In this document: positions 1-6,538 of the stretch, one piece after another
How positions within the stretch are numbered: the first letter of the stretch is position 1
How the letters are laid out: each line of letters opens with the position of its first letter
Assembly (NCBI GenBank): GCA_000495415.1
Contig: AWGX01000631.1
Span: forward strand, 1-6,593
Length of the DNA stretch: 6,593 nt
Direction: 5' to 3'
DNA from: Smithella sp. ME-1
Lineage (GTDB): Bacteria; Desulfobacterota; Syntrophia; Syntrophales; Smithellaceae
The notes under the pieces: generated by a model
Seen by the model: the letters and a program-made list of their open reading frames with translations, nothing else
The model's database searches: none
What the model was told of the DNA's origin: nothing
Program-made: the position numbers and the translations under genes

Positions 1-36
1 CCGGCGCATGCCGGGGACTTTTTATAAAGCCGAATT

Positions 37-44
37 AAGGAGGA
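37..44 (+). promoter_or_regulatory. Shine-Dalgarno site that sets the hdrB TTG start
   Basis: AAGGAGGA is a near-perfect ribosome binding site and lies 5 bases before the TTG at 50. No comparable site precedes the in-frame ATG at 8. This decides the start: the protein begins at TTG 50, and the 14 codons from 8 to 49 are probably not translated as part of it. The site may lie close to the end of an upstream gene, since stop codons occur at 25-27 and 36-38 in the other two frames, but too little sequence remains to identify that gene. Confidence 0.8.
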
Positions 45-49
45 TACTC

Positions 50-898
50 TTGAAAGTTTCGTATTATCCGGGCTGTTCGCTGCACGCGACAGGAAAAGAA
101 TATGATCAGTCCATGAAAGCCGTCAGTCGCGCCCTCAACATCGAACTGAAGGAAGTTGACGACTGGTCCTGCTGCGGAGCGTCATCCGCGCACAGCACTA
201 ATTTTGATTTATCCATTGCGCTTTCGGCACGCAACCTGATTCTCGCGGAAAAAGATGCGATGGATGTCATGGTACCATGTGCCGCTTGTTTCAATCGTTT
301 TAAAACAGCCGAACATCATTTAAAAGACGACAAAGACCTCAAGGCAAAGATTGAAGGCGTGGTCGGATCAAAATATCTGGGCGGTATCTCGATTCGCAAT
401 CCCATCGATATTCTGTACAATGACATCGGTATTGATACACTGACTAAAAAGGTCGTTAAGCCGCTGACTGGTTTGAAACCGGTTTCTTATTACGGTTGTT
501 TACTGCTCAGACCACCGGAAATTTGTCAGTTTGAAAATTATGAAAACCCGTTCATGATGGATAAAATTATGGCCGCAATGGGTGCTGATGTGAAAAACTG
601 GTCTTATAAGACGGATTGCTGCGGCGGTTCACTGGCCATCAGTAAAACGGCTATAGTTGTTGATATGTGCGATAAGCTGATGAAAGCGGCCCATGAGGCT
701 GATGCCAATTGCGTTGCAACGGCCTGTCCTCTGTGTATGGCCAATCTGGATATGCGTCCCAGCGAAGGAAAGAAACTGCCGGTGTTTTATTTTACGGAAC
801 TGATTGCACTGGCCATGGATCTTCCCGGATCAAAAGATACATTTAAATCTCATATTTTTGACCCGCAACCGCTTTTGAAACAATTGGGGCTGATTTGA
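50..898 (+). CDS. hdrB: CoB-CoM heterodisulfide reductase-like subunit B (HdrB), two CCG domains
   Basis: This 282-residue cytoplasmic protein belongs to the HdrB family, whose members bind two non-cubane [4Fe-4S] clusters and cleave disulfides. Two CCG domains are visible. Counted from the TTG start, the first has Cys9, Cys41-Cys42 and Cys77-x-x-Cys80. The second has Cys150, Cys190-Cys191 and Cys226-x-x-Cys229. All ten ligands are present, so the protein looks functional. As I recall, the first cysteines of methanogen HdrB have almost the same numbers (9, 41, 42), which supports the TTG start along with the strong ribosome site at 37-44. In bacteria HdrB works with HdrA and HdrC and often with Flx subunits; the physiological disulfide is uncertain (DsrC is proposed in sulfate reducers). 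The next gene starts 41 bases downstream on the same strand and is an Flx-like iron-sulfur subunit, which fits an Hdr-Flx operon. A CCG-domain subunit of another complex (fumarate reductase or glycolate oxidase type) is a less likely alternative, given the length and neighbours. Confidence 0.88.
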   Translation: MKVSYYPGCSLHATGKEYDQSMKAVSRALNIELKEVDDWSCCGASSAHSTNFDLSIALSARNLILAEKDAMDVMVPCAACFNRFKTAEHHLKDDKDLKAKIEGVVGSKYLGGISIRNPIDILYNDIGIDTLTKKVVKPLTGLKPVSYYGCLLLRPPEICQFENYENPFMMDKIMAAMGADVKNWSYKTDCCGGSLAISKTAIVVDMCDKLMKAAHEADANCVATACPLCMANLDMRPSEGKKLPVFYFTELIALAMDLPGSKDTFKSHIFDPQPLLKQLGLI

Positions 899-939
899 TA
901 ATTTTATAGTTTAAGTAAACTTCTTATTTAGGGAAAATT

Positions 940-1962
940 ATGGAAAAACGTTTGATAAAAAAAGATGCTCTCGCGGGCATTGCCAAAAAAATGGCCGAAA
1001 AACTCCTTGTCTGGGCGCCGGTGAAAAAAGAAGATAATATTCTTTTTGAACCACTGCAGAAGAATGCTGAACCGCACTTTGCTTATTTGAATTCTAAAAA
1101 CGCGCCTAAAAATGTTTTCTTCCCGCACACGGAAACCATGATGAAGTATACCAGTACTCCCAAAGGTATGGTTTTTTCAGCCGAAGAGAACAAGTCGGAT
1201 GAATCGGTGTTGTTTGGAGTGCGCCCCTGTGACGCTCACAGTTTTGTCCTTCTCGATAAGCTCTTTGATCAGGAAAAATACAAAGACGGTTACTACATTG
1301 CTAAAAGACAAAACACGACTGTTATTTCTCTGGCTTGTGTCAAACCGCCTTATGTCAGTTGTTTCTGTACTTCAGTTGACGGCGAACCTGTTTCTGCGGA
1401 TGGTGCGGACATAATGCTCACTGATATCGGATCAGACTATTTGGTTGAATTTATAACTTCCAAGGGAGAAAAACTGTCCTCTTATTTCGGCGATACCAAA
1501 GCGGACGCTGCCGCCGAGACCAAGAAAAACGAAATCGCGGTAAAAGCTAAAGAAGCGATTAAATCAAAAATTCCTGCTCATGAAATCAAACCGATTCTCG
1601 ATAAGAATTTCGATAATCCCTTCTGGAACACGATTCATGGAAAATGCCTGGCCTGTGGAACCTGCACTTATTTGTGTCCCACCTGCCATTGCTTCGATAT
1701 CAGCGACGAGGTAAAAGGCAGTGACGGCGTTCGCCTTCGTTCGTGGGATTCCTGCATGTTTCCGATGTTTACCAGGGAAACATCGGGTCATAATCCGCGG
1801 TCGTCTCAAAAGGAAAGATGGCGTCAGCGCACGATGCACAAATTCAAATATTATGTGGACATGTTCAATTCTATTGCCTGTGTCGGTTGCGGCCGTTGTG
1901 TTATGTCTTGTCCGGTGAATATTGATATAAGAAAAATTGTTGAAGATATTTCAAAATTATAA
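940..1962 (+). CDS. Dicluster 4Fe-4S electron-transfer subunit, FlxB / AsrA / sulfhydrogenase beta-type
   Basis: This 340-residue soluble iron-sulfur protein is related to anaerobic sulfite reductase subunit A, the sulfhydrogenase beta subunit, and the FlxB subunit of bacterial Hdr-Flx complexes. The N-terminal part carries the family signature GVRPCDAH (residues 93-100) and a cysteine pair in SCFCTS (Cys141, Cys143). The C-terminal third holds two ferredoxin motifs: Cys236-x2-Cys239-x2-Cys242-x3-Cys246-Pro and Cys314-x2-Cys317-x2-Cys320-x3-Cys324-Pro. Between them is the family's SGHNPR stretch (282-287). It should pass electrons between the flavoprotein encoded next and the Hdr core. The ATG at 940 has a weak ribosome site (AGGG at 930-933), and the protein begins and ends like a full-length member. 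The next gene follows after 14 bases. The family assignment is firm. The FlxB label, rather than a sulfhydrogenase or AsrA label, rests on the hdrB neighbour. Confidence 0.85.
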   Translation: MEKRLIKKDALAGIAKKMAEKLLVWAPVKKEDNILFEPLQKNAEPHFAYLNSKNAPKNVFFPHTETMMKYTSTPKGMVFSAEENKSDESVLFGVRPCDAHSFVLLDKLFDQEKYKDGYYIAKRQNTTVISLACVKPPYVSCFCTSVDGEPVSADGADIMLTDIGSDYLVEFITSKGEKLSSYFGDTKADAAAETKKNEIAVKAKEAIKSKIPAHEIKPILDKNFDNPFWNTIHGKCLACGTCTYLCPTCHCFDISDEVKGSDGVRLRSWDSCMFPMFTRETSGHNPRSSQKERWRQRTMHKFKYYVDMFNSIACVGCGRCVMSCPVNIDIRKIVEDISKL

Positions 1963-1964
1963 TT

Positions 1965-1970
1965 AGGGAG
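1965..1970 (+). promoter_or_regulatory. Shine-Dalgarno site of the flavoprotein gene
   Basis: AGGGAG lies 6 bases before the ATG at 1977, inside the 14-base gap after the iron-sulfur subunit gene. It supports the chosen start and tight translational organisation of the operon. Confidence 0.65.
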
Positions 1971-1976
1971 TTAGTA

Positions 1977-2252
1977 ATGCAAAACCCGTATATACCTTAT
2001 CCCGTTGTGGTGGATAAAATCATTACTGAAGTTGACACCAAAGACATCAAAACTTTTCGTTTTAAATTTGTAAATCCGGAAGATGAGCAGAAGTATGCAT
2101 ACATACCGGGCCAATTCGGCGAACTTTCCATTTATGGCAAAGGCGAATCGCCCATTGGTATTGCTTCATCTCCGACACAAAAAGGTTATGTGGAATTCAC
2201 GGTTCAAAAAGCCGGTGTGGTTACTACGGCGCTTCACGAAGAATGCATATGA
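1977..2252 (+). CDS. FAD/NAD(P)H oxidoreductase subunit, FlxA / HydG / PyrK type, 3'-truncated
   Basis: This 91-codon frame is the N-terminal part of a ferredoxin-reductase-like flavoprotein. Residues 44-47 (PGQF) and 59-66 (PIGIASSP) are the FAD-binding signature of the group that includes sulfhydrogenase gamma subunits and dihydroorotate dehydrogenase electron-transfer subunits. Residues 79-88 (ending TTALHE) match the segment that normally leads into the rest of the FAD domain. After Glu88 the family pattern stops: three more residues (Glu-Cys-Ile) precede a TGA. Intact members are roughly 270-290 residues and continue with an NAD(P)-binding domain, often followed by a cysteine-rich cluster site; all of that is missing. 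The fragment cannot be a working NAD(P)H oxidoreductase. The reading frame runs directly into the 3' end of an opposite-strand glycosyltransferase gene, so the loss comes from a DNA join and not from a point mutation. In an intact operon this subunit would be the NAD(P)H entry point of the Hdr-Flx complex. Confidence 0.82.
   Translation: MQNPYIPYPVVVDKIITEVDTKDIKTFRFKFVNPEDEQKYAYIPGQFGELSIYGKGESPIGIASSPTQKGYVEFTVQKAGVVTTALHEECI
2234..2252. other. Join between two 3'-truncated genes (rearrangement or assembly breakpoint)
   Basis: The flavoprotein frame on the + strand loses family resemblance after the codon at 2238-2240 and stops at 2250-2252. The glycosyltransferase on the - strand keeps plausible family sequence to about 2243 and stops at 2234-2236. 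The two frames therefore overlap tail to tail by 19 bases, and each lacks its usual C-terminal region. No insertion sequence or long repeat lies here; the only feature is the small palindrome ATGCAT at 2243-2248. The exact breakpoint cannot be fixed without intact relatives. Confidence 0.65.
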
Positions 2253-2905
2253 ACACTGTGTGTATTATTGGTCATGATAATTCTTCCTCCACGGGTGTAT
2301 ATTTTCGCCTGCACATCGCTTTCCTCTCGAAAACCGTTTCCTTTACTGTAAAAGGTATCAATATCGTGGGACAGCAGAAGATCTCTCTTTGCCAGAAAAA
2401 TAGCATGGGTAAAAGGAAGCTCGATATCTCCCTCAAATTTTGCATCTAAATTAATATAGAAAAACCGAAAATCAAAAGGCGGCACATCTCGTTTTTCCAA
2501 CTTATAACGAACAATTGCAGAAGCAACATTTTCTCCCGGCTTACGATAAAAATGACGCCCCGAAACAATGTCCGCCTTTAAACTTTTTAATTTTTCCAGG
2601 CAAACTTCTGTATAATTTTCCTCCAGGAAATCGTCATCATCGCCGAAAAGAATAAATTCTCCGCTGGCCGCCAGAAGCCCCCTCCGCCGGGAATAAGGAG
2701 CACCTTTTCTTTTTTTGTTTTTTAAATAAAGCGTTTTTATCAGTAGATATTTGCGGCTGAATTCATCGACAATAGCTGGTGTGTCATCTGATCCTCCATC
2801 ATCAACAATAATAATCTCTTGAACAAATTTTTGCCGGTAAAACGAATCAAGAACCTGAGAAAGGGTATATCCACGATTAAAGGTAGGAATAATAACACTG
2901 ATCAT
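2234..2905 (-). CDS. Family 2 glycosyltransferase, probably 3'-truncated
   Basis: This 223-residue protein is a GT-A fold glycosyltransferase of family 2, which transfers a sugar from a nucleotide-sugar donor to cell-surface or similar acceptors. The start is typical (SVIIPTFNR at residues 3-11). The nucleotide-binding DDGGSDDT lies at 35-42, and the metal-binding DDDD at 89-92, within FGDDDDFLEENY. The segment NGFREESD (190-197) resembles the catalytic-base region, and THSVHMH (215-221) resembles the conserved histidine stretch that follows it. The protein stops two residues later. Many relatives continue for some tens of residues, so the C-terminus is probably lost at the join near 2240. 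No transmembrane segment is visible. The ATG has no clear ribosome site. It has no functional link to the Hdr genes; its expected neighbours would be polysaccharide or LPS genes, which are not here. Donor and acceptor cannot be predicted. Confidence 0.85.
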   Translation of the reverse strand: MISVIIPTFNRGYTLSQVLDSFYRQKFVQEIIIVDDGGSDDTPAIVDEFSRKYLLIKTLYLKNKKRKGAPYSRRRGLLAASGEFILFGDDDDFLEENYTEVCLEKLKSLKADIVSGRHFYRKPGENVASAIVRYKLEKRDVPPFDFRFFYINLDAKFEGDIELPFTHAIFLAKRDLLLSHDIDTFYSKGNGFREESDVQAKIYTRGGRIIMTNNTHSVHMHSS

Positions 2906-2943
2906 GAAAGTATGAGTAATTCGAATTTGATAATTTTTTCTCG

Positions 2944-2976
2944 CTCAAAAAACTAGTATAGTGTCCCCTGATTTTG
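2944..2976 (+). repeat. Left arm of an imperfect inverted repeat around the restriction cassette
   Basis: The inner 16 bases (2961-2976, GTGTCCCCTGATTTTG) match the reverse complement of 6539-6554 at 14 of 16 positions. The outer 17 bases (2944-2960) match the reverse complement of 6555-6571 at 12 of 17, including a shared run of five A and an AGTA core. In total 26 of 33 positions agree without gaps, by hand alignment. The two arms point inward and lie just outside the two-gene restriction block, as terminal inverted repeats of a mobile element would. No clear target-site duplication was found outside them. Confidence 0.6.
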
Positions 2977-2997
2977 TCCTGTCCCCTGATTTTGTCC
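2962..2997 (+). repeat. Exact 18-base tandem duplication at the left end of the cassette
   Basis: TGTCCCCTGATTTTGTCC occurs at 2962-2979 and again, with no intervening base, at 2980-2997. A degenerate partial third copy follows (TGTCCCTGATTTG at 2993-3005, overlapping the second copy). The first copy lies in the inner part of the left inverted-repeat arm, so the left end carries the GTCCC-type motif at least twice while the right end carries it once. Confidence 0.9.
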
Positions 2998-3010
2998 CTG
3001 ATTTGTTAAT

Positions 3011-6000
3011 TTATCTTTTTATTAAATCTTTTAAGATGTTCTCGTAGTGTTCGTCAACTTCTGCCTGTTTCTCAAAAGTCAACTTTATTGCCGAACATAT
3101 TTTACCAAACTCAATAGTCTCATTTAAACCTAATTCCTTGTCTTTGGCATTTTTTATCCAACGCTGAATTGGTTTATTTTTTCCTACTTCCCATTCCCAC
3201 ATTGCTTTATTAATGCCAGAAAAATATTGCGTTTCATTTATATAAAGTTGTGCATCAGTTTCCCTGAAATCTATTTCGTTTACCTTATTGTTTCCTTTTC
3301 CATTGAATTTTATTAGAGGCTTTGAAAGTTCCTTTGATGTTAACAGATGCAATTCAACTAATGTCTTGCCAATGTCGACAATAATTTTAAAAAGTTTAAA
3401 GTCGGCTGTGAAAGGAATTTTGGGATAATCTATCTGCAATTGTTCAGCAAAACCTTCTCTGTATTTTGGGCAATATAATAAAGCATAGACGTAATGAAAA
3501 ATTGATTCAGTTAAGTCTTTTGTCTTGTATTGTTTTACAATGGTTTGCTTAAACTCTGTTTTAATATTACTTTTTTTACTTGCTCCGAATAAACCGCCTT
3601 CTACTTCATAAATCCAAAGAGGGAAAACATAAGATTGACCACCAAGGAAGTTTATATCTACTATGTCTTTTGAACAAAAGACATGATTGTAATAGTTATC
3701 AAAATGTCTTTTTTTAATTATTAGGGATAAATTTGCACCTATATAGAGATTTTGCATTACAGCAATTCTATCTCTGTCAACAAAAAGAGAATCATAATAG
3801 ATAAATTTATTATCGAAAGGCTTGTGTGCAAATGGTTTAATTTTTTCTATTTCTGCCTTTTTGAATTTTGACTTTATCTTTTCAACATCAGCGGCTGACC
3901 AATTCTCAATTTGAAATGTCTCATTTATTATATCTATATCCTTCAAAGTTCCAAAAAGATTAAATCTATTTTCTAGCTCTTTTACTGAATACCCTAGAAC
4001 GAAATGGTCTCTACCAGATTTCACACCACTAATATTCTGGTCTAAAATTTCATCTATTGCCCAAAATGAGTTATATAATTCTTCTTCGTTATAATTTTTC
4101 TTCTCAAAGAAAAAGTAAGTTGGGTCAATATTTAATTTCTCAAATGGTGTATTGCTAATGTTATGTTTTTCTAAATATTCATATTTAGTATTTCTGTCTC
4201 CATACAGCTCTGAGTAATAAAGCTTTGCTAAACTTTCATTTTTTTTCTTCCCGGTTTTTACACCTATCAAAATTGCCGTTCCTACTCTAATGTCAAAAAC
4301 GTTTTGATCTTTTCCCCCGTCAGGTGCTTTTTCATATAATTTACCGTGTAAATTAAACACGTACACTTTGTCAAAAGATTGCAGCAGTTGTTTTCTTAAT
4401 CCTTTAAATGCTGATGTATTTAAGTAAGTATTTTTTGTTATCAGCCCCATTATGCCTTTGCCAACCTGCTCAATTTTCCAATGACAAAACCTGATAAACT
4501 TTGCATAATCATCGGAAAGTAATTGAATGTTTTTTTCATCTTTTACATCTTCTTTATACAAATCCATTATTTCTTCTATAAAATCAGATTTGTTATAAGA
4601 GGCAATGGAATATGGAGGATTACCCATAATCGCTAAAATGGGTTGTTTCTTTTTTACAAGTGTGGCTTGTTTACTTTCTTCTGATAGTGAAGCCATTCCT
4701 GGAATACGCGTTTGTTCTAAATCTTCAATTTCTAATGTGTTGGTTAAGTATAATTTGAATCTGTCTTTGTCTTTCATTTTGTAGCCATATTCATCTAACA
4801 GGAAAGACATTTTAAGATGGGCTATGGCATAAGGCGCCATCATTAACTCAAAGGCATAAAAGTTTTTCAGGATGTGTTCTTTAATGAAATTTGCTCTGTT
4901 ACCTTCACCATATTTACCTGTGAAATCTTCAATAGCAAATTTTGCAGTTTGAGCTAAAAACGTTAATGTGCCGCCCGCGGGGTCTAGCACTGTCACATCT
5001 GTATTAGCAAAGCCGTCCTCTTTATCAAAATCATTTTTTAGTATTTCATTTACAGAATGGACAATATAATTTACCACCGGCTCGGGTGTATAATAGACGC
5101 CTCTTTGTTCTCTAGTTTTCGGGTCGTACTTATTTAGAAATGTCTCATAAAAATGAATGATTGGGTCTTGTCCTTTTCCTTTTTTATAATAATCTTGAAG
5201 TATTTTTGAAATGTCGGCAGCGTTAAGAACAGCAGCAATGTCATCAATAATGACTTCCATTTGTTGAGGCAGACTGCCTAAGGAAATAAATTGAAATACA
5301 TCTTTTAAAATTCCAATTGTTGGAGGAATAAAATTGTAAGCAAGCTTTCTACTAAATGTACCATCTGTCCTGGTTCTCGCGGAAAATAATCCGTAAGCAA
5401 TCGTCTGTGCATACAGGTCTGCAAAATCTTCCTTTGTCAATCCGGCAATAAGATATTTTTGAAATGCGTCATAAAATCCTAAAACTTGATTGCTATCATT
5501 TTCTTCGTCTTCTAATTCTTGATGGATTACTTCCTCCTTTAAAAAACGAGTCCGCTTTGCAAGTTCAATAGCAAGAGTTTCAGCCGAAAATACTTTTGGT
5601 AATGAAAAGCTAAAAAATTTATCAAATAGACTTAAAAAGTTTTTTTCATTTTCAACAGGCGGATGGGTTTTGAGTTTTCTGGCAATAAAAGGTCTGCCAA
5701 TAAATGTCTGTTCTATAATTTTTCCGTCACGATAAAGTCTAAACTCATAGAAGTCCGTTAAAATTACATTGGGAAAAGTGTCTCGATAACGCTTTAATTG
5801 TTCGCTTGATTCAATACGATCTAAGTCAGCACCTGGCACTTTTGCTTCAATATATCCAACAATATTTAGCTGACCGTCCCAGATTCTAAAGTCAGGATTT
5901 CCCGCTTCTGTCTTTTTAGGTAGAATTGTGATGTGAGTTTTTCTTTTCCCGATTGATTCAGAAAATACTTTCACAAGATTAGAAAGATGAGGATAGTAAC

Positions 6001-6076
6001 TTTCCTCTCTTGCGTCACCCTGGATTGTGGTGTTTGCTATATCTGTTAAGTATTTTTTTAGCATTAAGCCTGTCAT
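3011..6076 (-). CDS. Single-chain restriction-modification enzyme, type IIG / helicase-less type ISP-like (nuclease + N6-adenine methyltransferase + specificity)
   Basis: This 1021-residue protein both cuts and methylates DNA. The N-terminal domain (about 20-130) is a PD-(D/E)XK nuclease of the HsdR-N type: Pro61-Asp62, then Glu77-Ala-Lys79, then a QxxxY motif (Gln93, Tyr97). A helical linker follows (about 140-320). The methyltransferase domain has GVYYTPEPVV (326-335), SAM-binding motif I LDPAGGT (364-370) and catalytic motif IV NPPY (486-489), which indicates N6-adenine methylation. Residues 746-826 (KPFAHKPFD, FIYYD, VDRDR, YVFPLWIYE) resemble the C-terminal specificity region of type ISP enzymes, and 862-889 (YVYALLYCP, DYPKIPF) and 960-974 continue that pattern. 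True type ISP enzymes are about 1500-1600 residues with a RecA-like helicase between nuclease and methyltransferase; here no Walker motifs are seen, so it behaves architecturally like a type IIG enzyme. All key residues are intact. ATG 6074-6076 is the most upstream start, with an in-frame TAA two codons earlier. The ATG at 6062-6064 (Met5) has a slightly better AGG site and is a fair alternative. The target sequence cannot be predicted. Confidence 0.88.
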   Translation of the reverse strand: MTGLMLKKYLTDIANTTIQGDAREESYYPHLSNLVKVFSESIGKRKTHITILPKKTEAGNPDFRIWDGQLNIVGYIEAKVPGADLDRIESSEQLKRYRDTFPNVILTDFYEFRLYRDGKIIEQTFIGRPFIARKLKTHPPVENEKNFLSLFDKFFSFSLPKVFSAETLAIELAKRTRFLKEEVIHQELEDEENDSNQVLGFYDAFQKYLIAGLTKEDFADLYAQTIAYGLFSARTRTDGTFSRKLAYNFIPPTIGILKDVFQFISLGSLPQQMEVIIDDIAAVLNAADISKILQDYYKKGKGQDPIIHFYETFLNKYDPKTREQRGVYYTPEPVVNYIVHSVNEILKNDFDKEDGFANTDVTVLDPAGGTLTFLAQTAKFAIEDFTGKYGEGNRANFIKEHILKNFYAFELMMAPYAIAHLKMSFLLDEYGYKMKDKDRFKLYLTNTLEIEDLEQTRIPGMASLSEESKQATLVKKKQPILAIMGNPPYSIASYNKSDFIEEIMDLYKEDVKDEKNIQLLSDDYAKFIRFCHWKIEQVGKGIMGLITKNTYLNTSAFKGLRKQLLQSFDKVYVFNLHGKLYEKAPDGGKDQNVFDIRVGTAILIGVKTGKKKNESLAKLYYSELYGDRNTKYEYLEKHNISNTPFEKLNIDPTYFFFEKKNYNEEELYNSFWAIDEILDQNISGVKSGRDHFVLGYSVKELENRFNLFGTLKDIDIINETFQIENWSAADVEKIKSKFKKAEIEKIKPFAHKPFDNKFIYYDSLFVDRDRIAVMQNLYIGANLSLIIKKRHFDNYYNHVFCSKDIVDINFLGGQSYVFPLWIYEVEGGLFGASKKSNIKTEFKQTIVKQYKTKDLTESIFHYVYALLYCPKYREGFAEQLQIDYPKIPFTADFKLFKIIVDIGKTLVELHLLTSKELSKPLIKFNGKGNNKVNEIDFRETDAQLYINETQYFSGINKAMWEWEVGKNKPIQRWIKNAKDKELGLNETIEFGKICSAIKLTFEKQAEVDEHYENILKDLIKR

Positions 6077-6102
6077 GATTTAACCATAGCGCATCAGCCT
6101 TA

Positions 6103-6522
6103 CTAGTCAATTACTATTTCATAGTTGATTTTTTCTTTGCCAAAGCAATCGCAGTTTGAATCATAATAAATAATAAGTTCGTCATAGCTACCATACATTT
6201 TACTTATGTAACCATAGTCATCTAAAAAATCATATACGGGTCGTTCATTCGACGCTTCCCATTTTTGATATTCCTCAGAATTATTAATTTCTTCTGGTAC
6301 TGATTCTATAATAGCGCCTAAAATTTCATAGTACAAATCGTTTAAATCATCATTTGCGTTTTCGCTACGATCGATTAAAGAATTCACTGCACGTGCTAGT
6401 TCAATTGCTTCAACGCGGATGGCACCACAAAAACTGCATTCCACATAACTATTTTGATCTAACGCGGCTTTAATTTCATTAAATATCTTTTTATTTGTGA
6501 TTTCTGCTTTAGCTATTTTCAT
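6103..6522 (-). CDS. Small acidic protein of unknown function, first gene of the restriction cassette
   Basis: I do not recognise the family of this 139-residue protein. It is strongly acidic: by hand count 29 Asp/Glu against 13 Lys/Arg, most marked in the C-terminal two thirds. It has two cysteine pairs, Cys29-x2-Cys32 (in CSFCG) and Cys124-x-Cys126 (in CDCFG), which could bind a metal or be chance. There is no signal peptide, membrane segment or obvious helix-turn-helix. It is encoded just before the restriction-modification enzyme on the same strand with a 26-base gap, so the two are probably co-transcribed. The start is the ATG at 6520-6522 with a weak GAAAG ribosome site. Position and charge make a control or inhibitor role for the nuclease (for example DNA mimicry) conceivable, but nothing in the sequence shows it; it may also be an unrelated passenger. 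The reading frame is long and uninterrupted in AT-rich DNA, and its composition is protein-like, so I take it as a real gene. Confidence 0.7.
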   Translation of the reverse strand: MKIAKAEITNKKIFNEIKAALDQNSYVECSFCGAIRVEAIELARAVNSLIDRSENANDDLNDLYYEILGAIIESVPEEINNSEEYQKWEASNERPVYDFLDDYGYISKMYGSYDELIIYYDSNCDCFGKEKINYEIVID

Positions 6523-6538
6523 GCCGTACTTTCAACAT

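Noticed and set aside
1..38. Tail of an upstream gene such as hdrC
   Set aside because: Stops at 25-27 and 36-38 fit two different frames, and the 8-11 residues available cannot identify a gene.
8..49. In-frame ATG at 8 as the hdrB start
   Set aside because: It has no ribosome site, whereas the TTG at 50 has AAGGAGGA 5 bases upstream and gives the family's usual N-terminus with Cys9.
899..939. Rho-independent terminator after hdrB
   Set aside because: The AGTTTA/TAAACT arms have only a 2-base loop, are AT-only apart from one G-C pair, and are not followed by a T run.
1564..1839. Opposite-strand 91-residue open frame inside the iron-sulfur subunit gene
   Set aside because: It is a shadow of a gene with clear ferredoxin motifs and has no family signature or ribosome site.
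2243..2449. 68-residue + strand open frame across the junction and glycosyltransferase gene
   Set aside because: It overlaps the well-supported glycosyltransferase on the other strand and resembles no family that I know; a continuation of the flavoprotein in this frame was also considered and is not seen.
2906..2960. Promoter of the glycosyltransferase gene on the - strand
   Set aside because: A TTGAGC-like -35 box can be picked out near 2943-2948, but no acceptable -10 box lies at the right distance.
3011..6076. BREX PglX or a type I HsdM subunit
   Set aside because: The N-terminal PD-(D/E)XK nuclease fused to the methyltransferase, the ISP-like C-terminus, and the absence of hsdS/hsdR or BREX genes argue for a single-chain enzyme.
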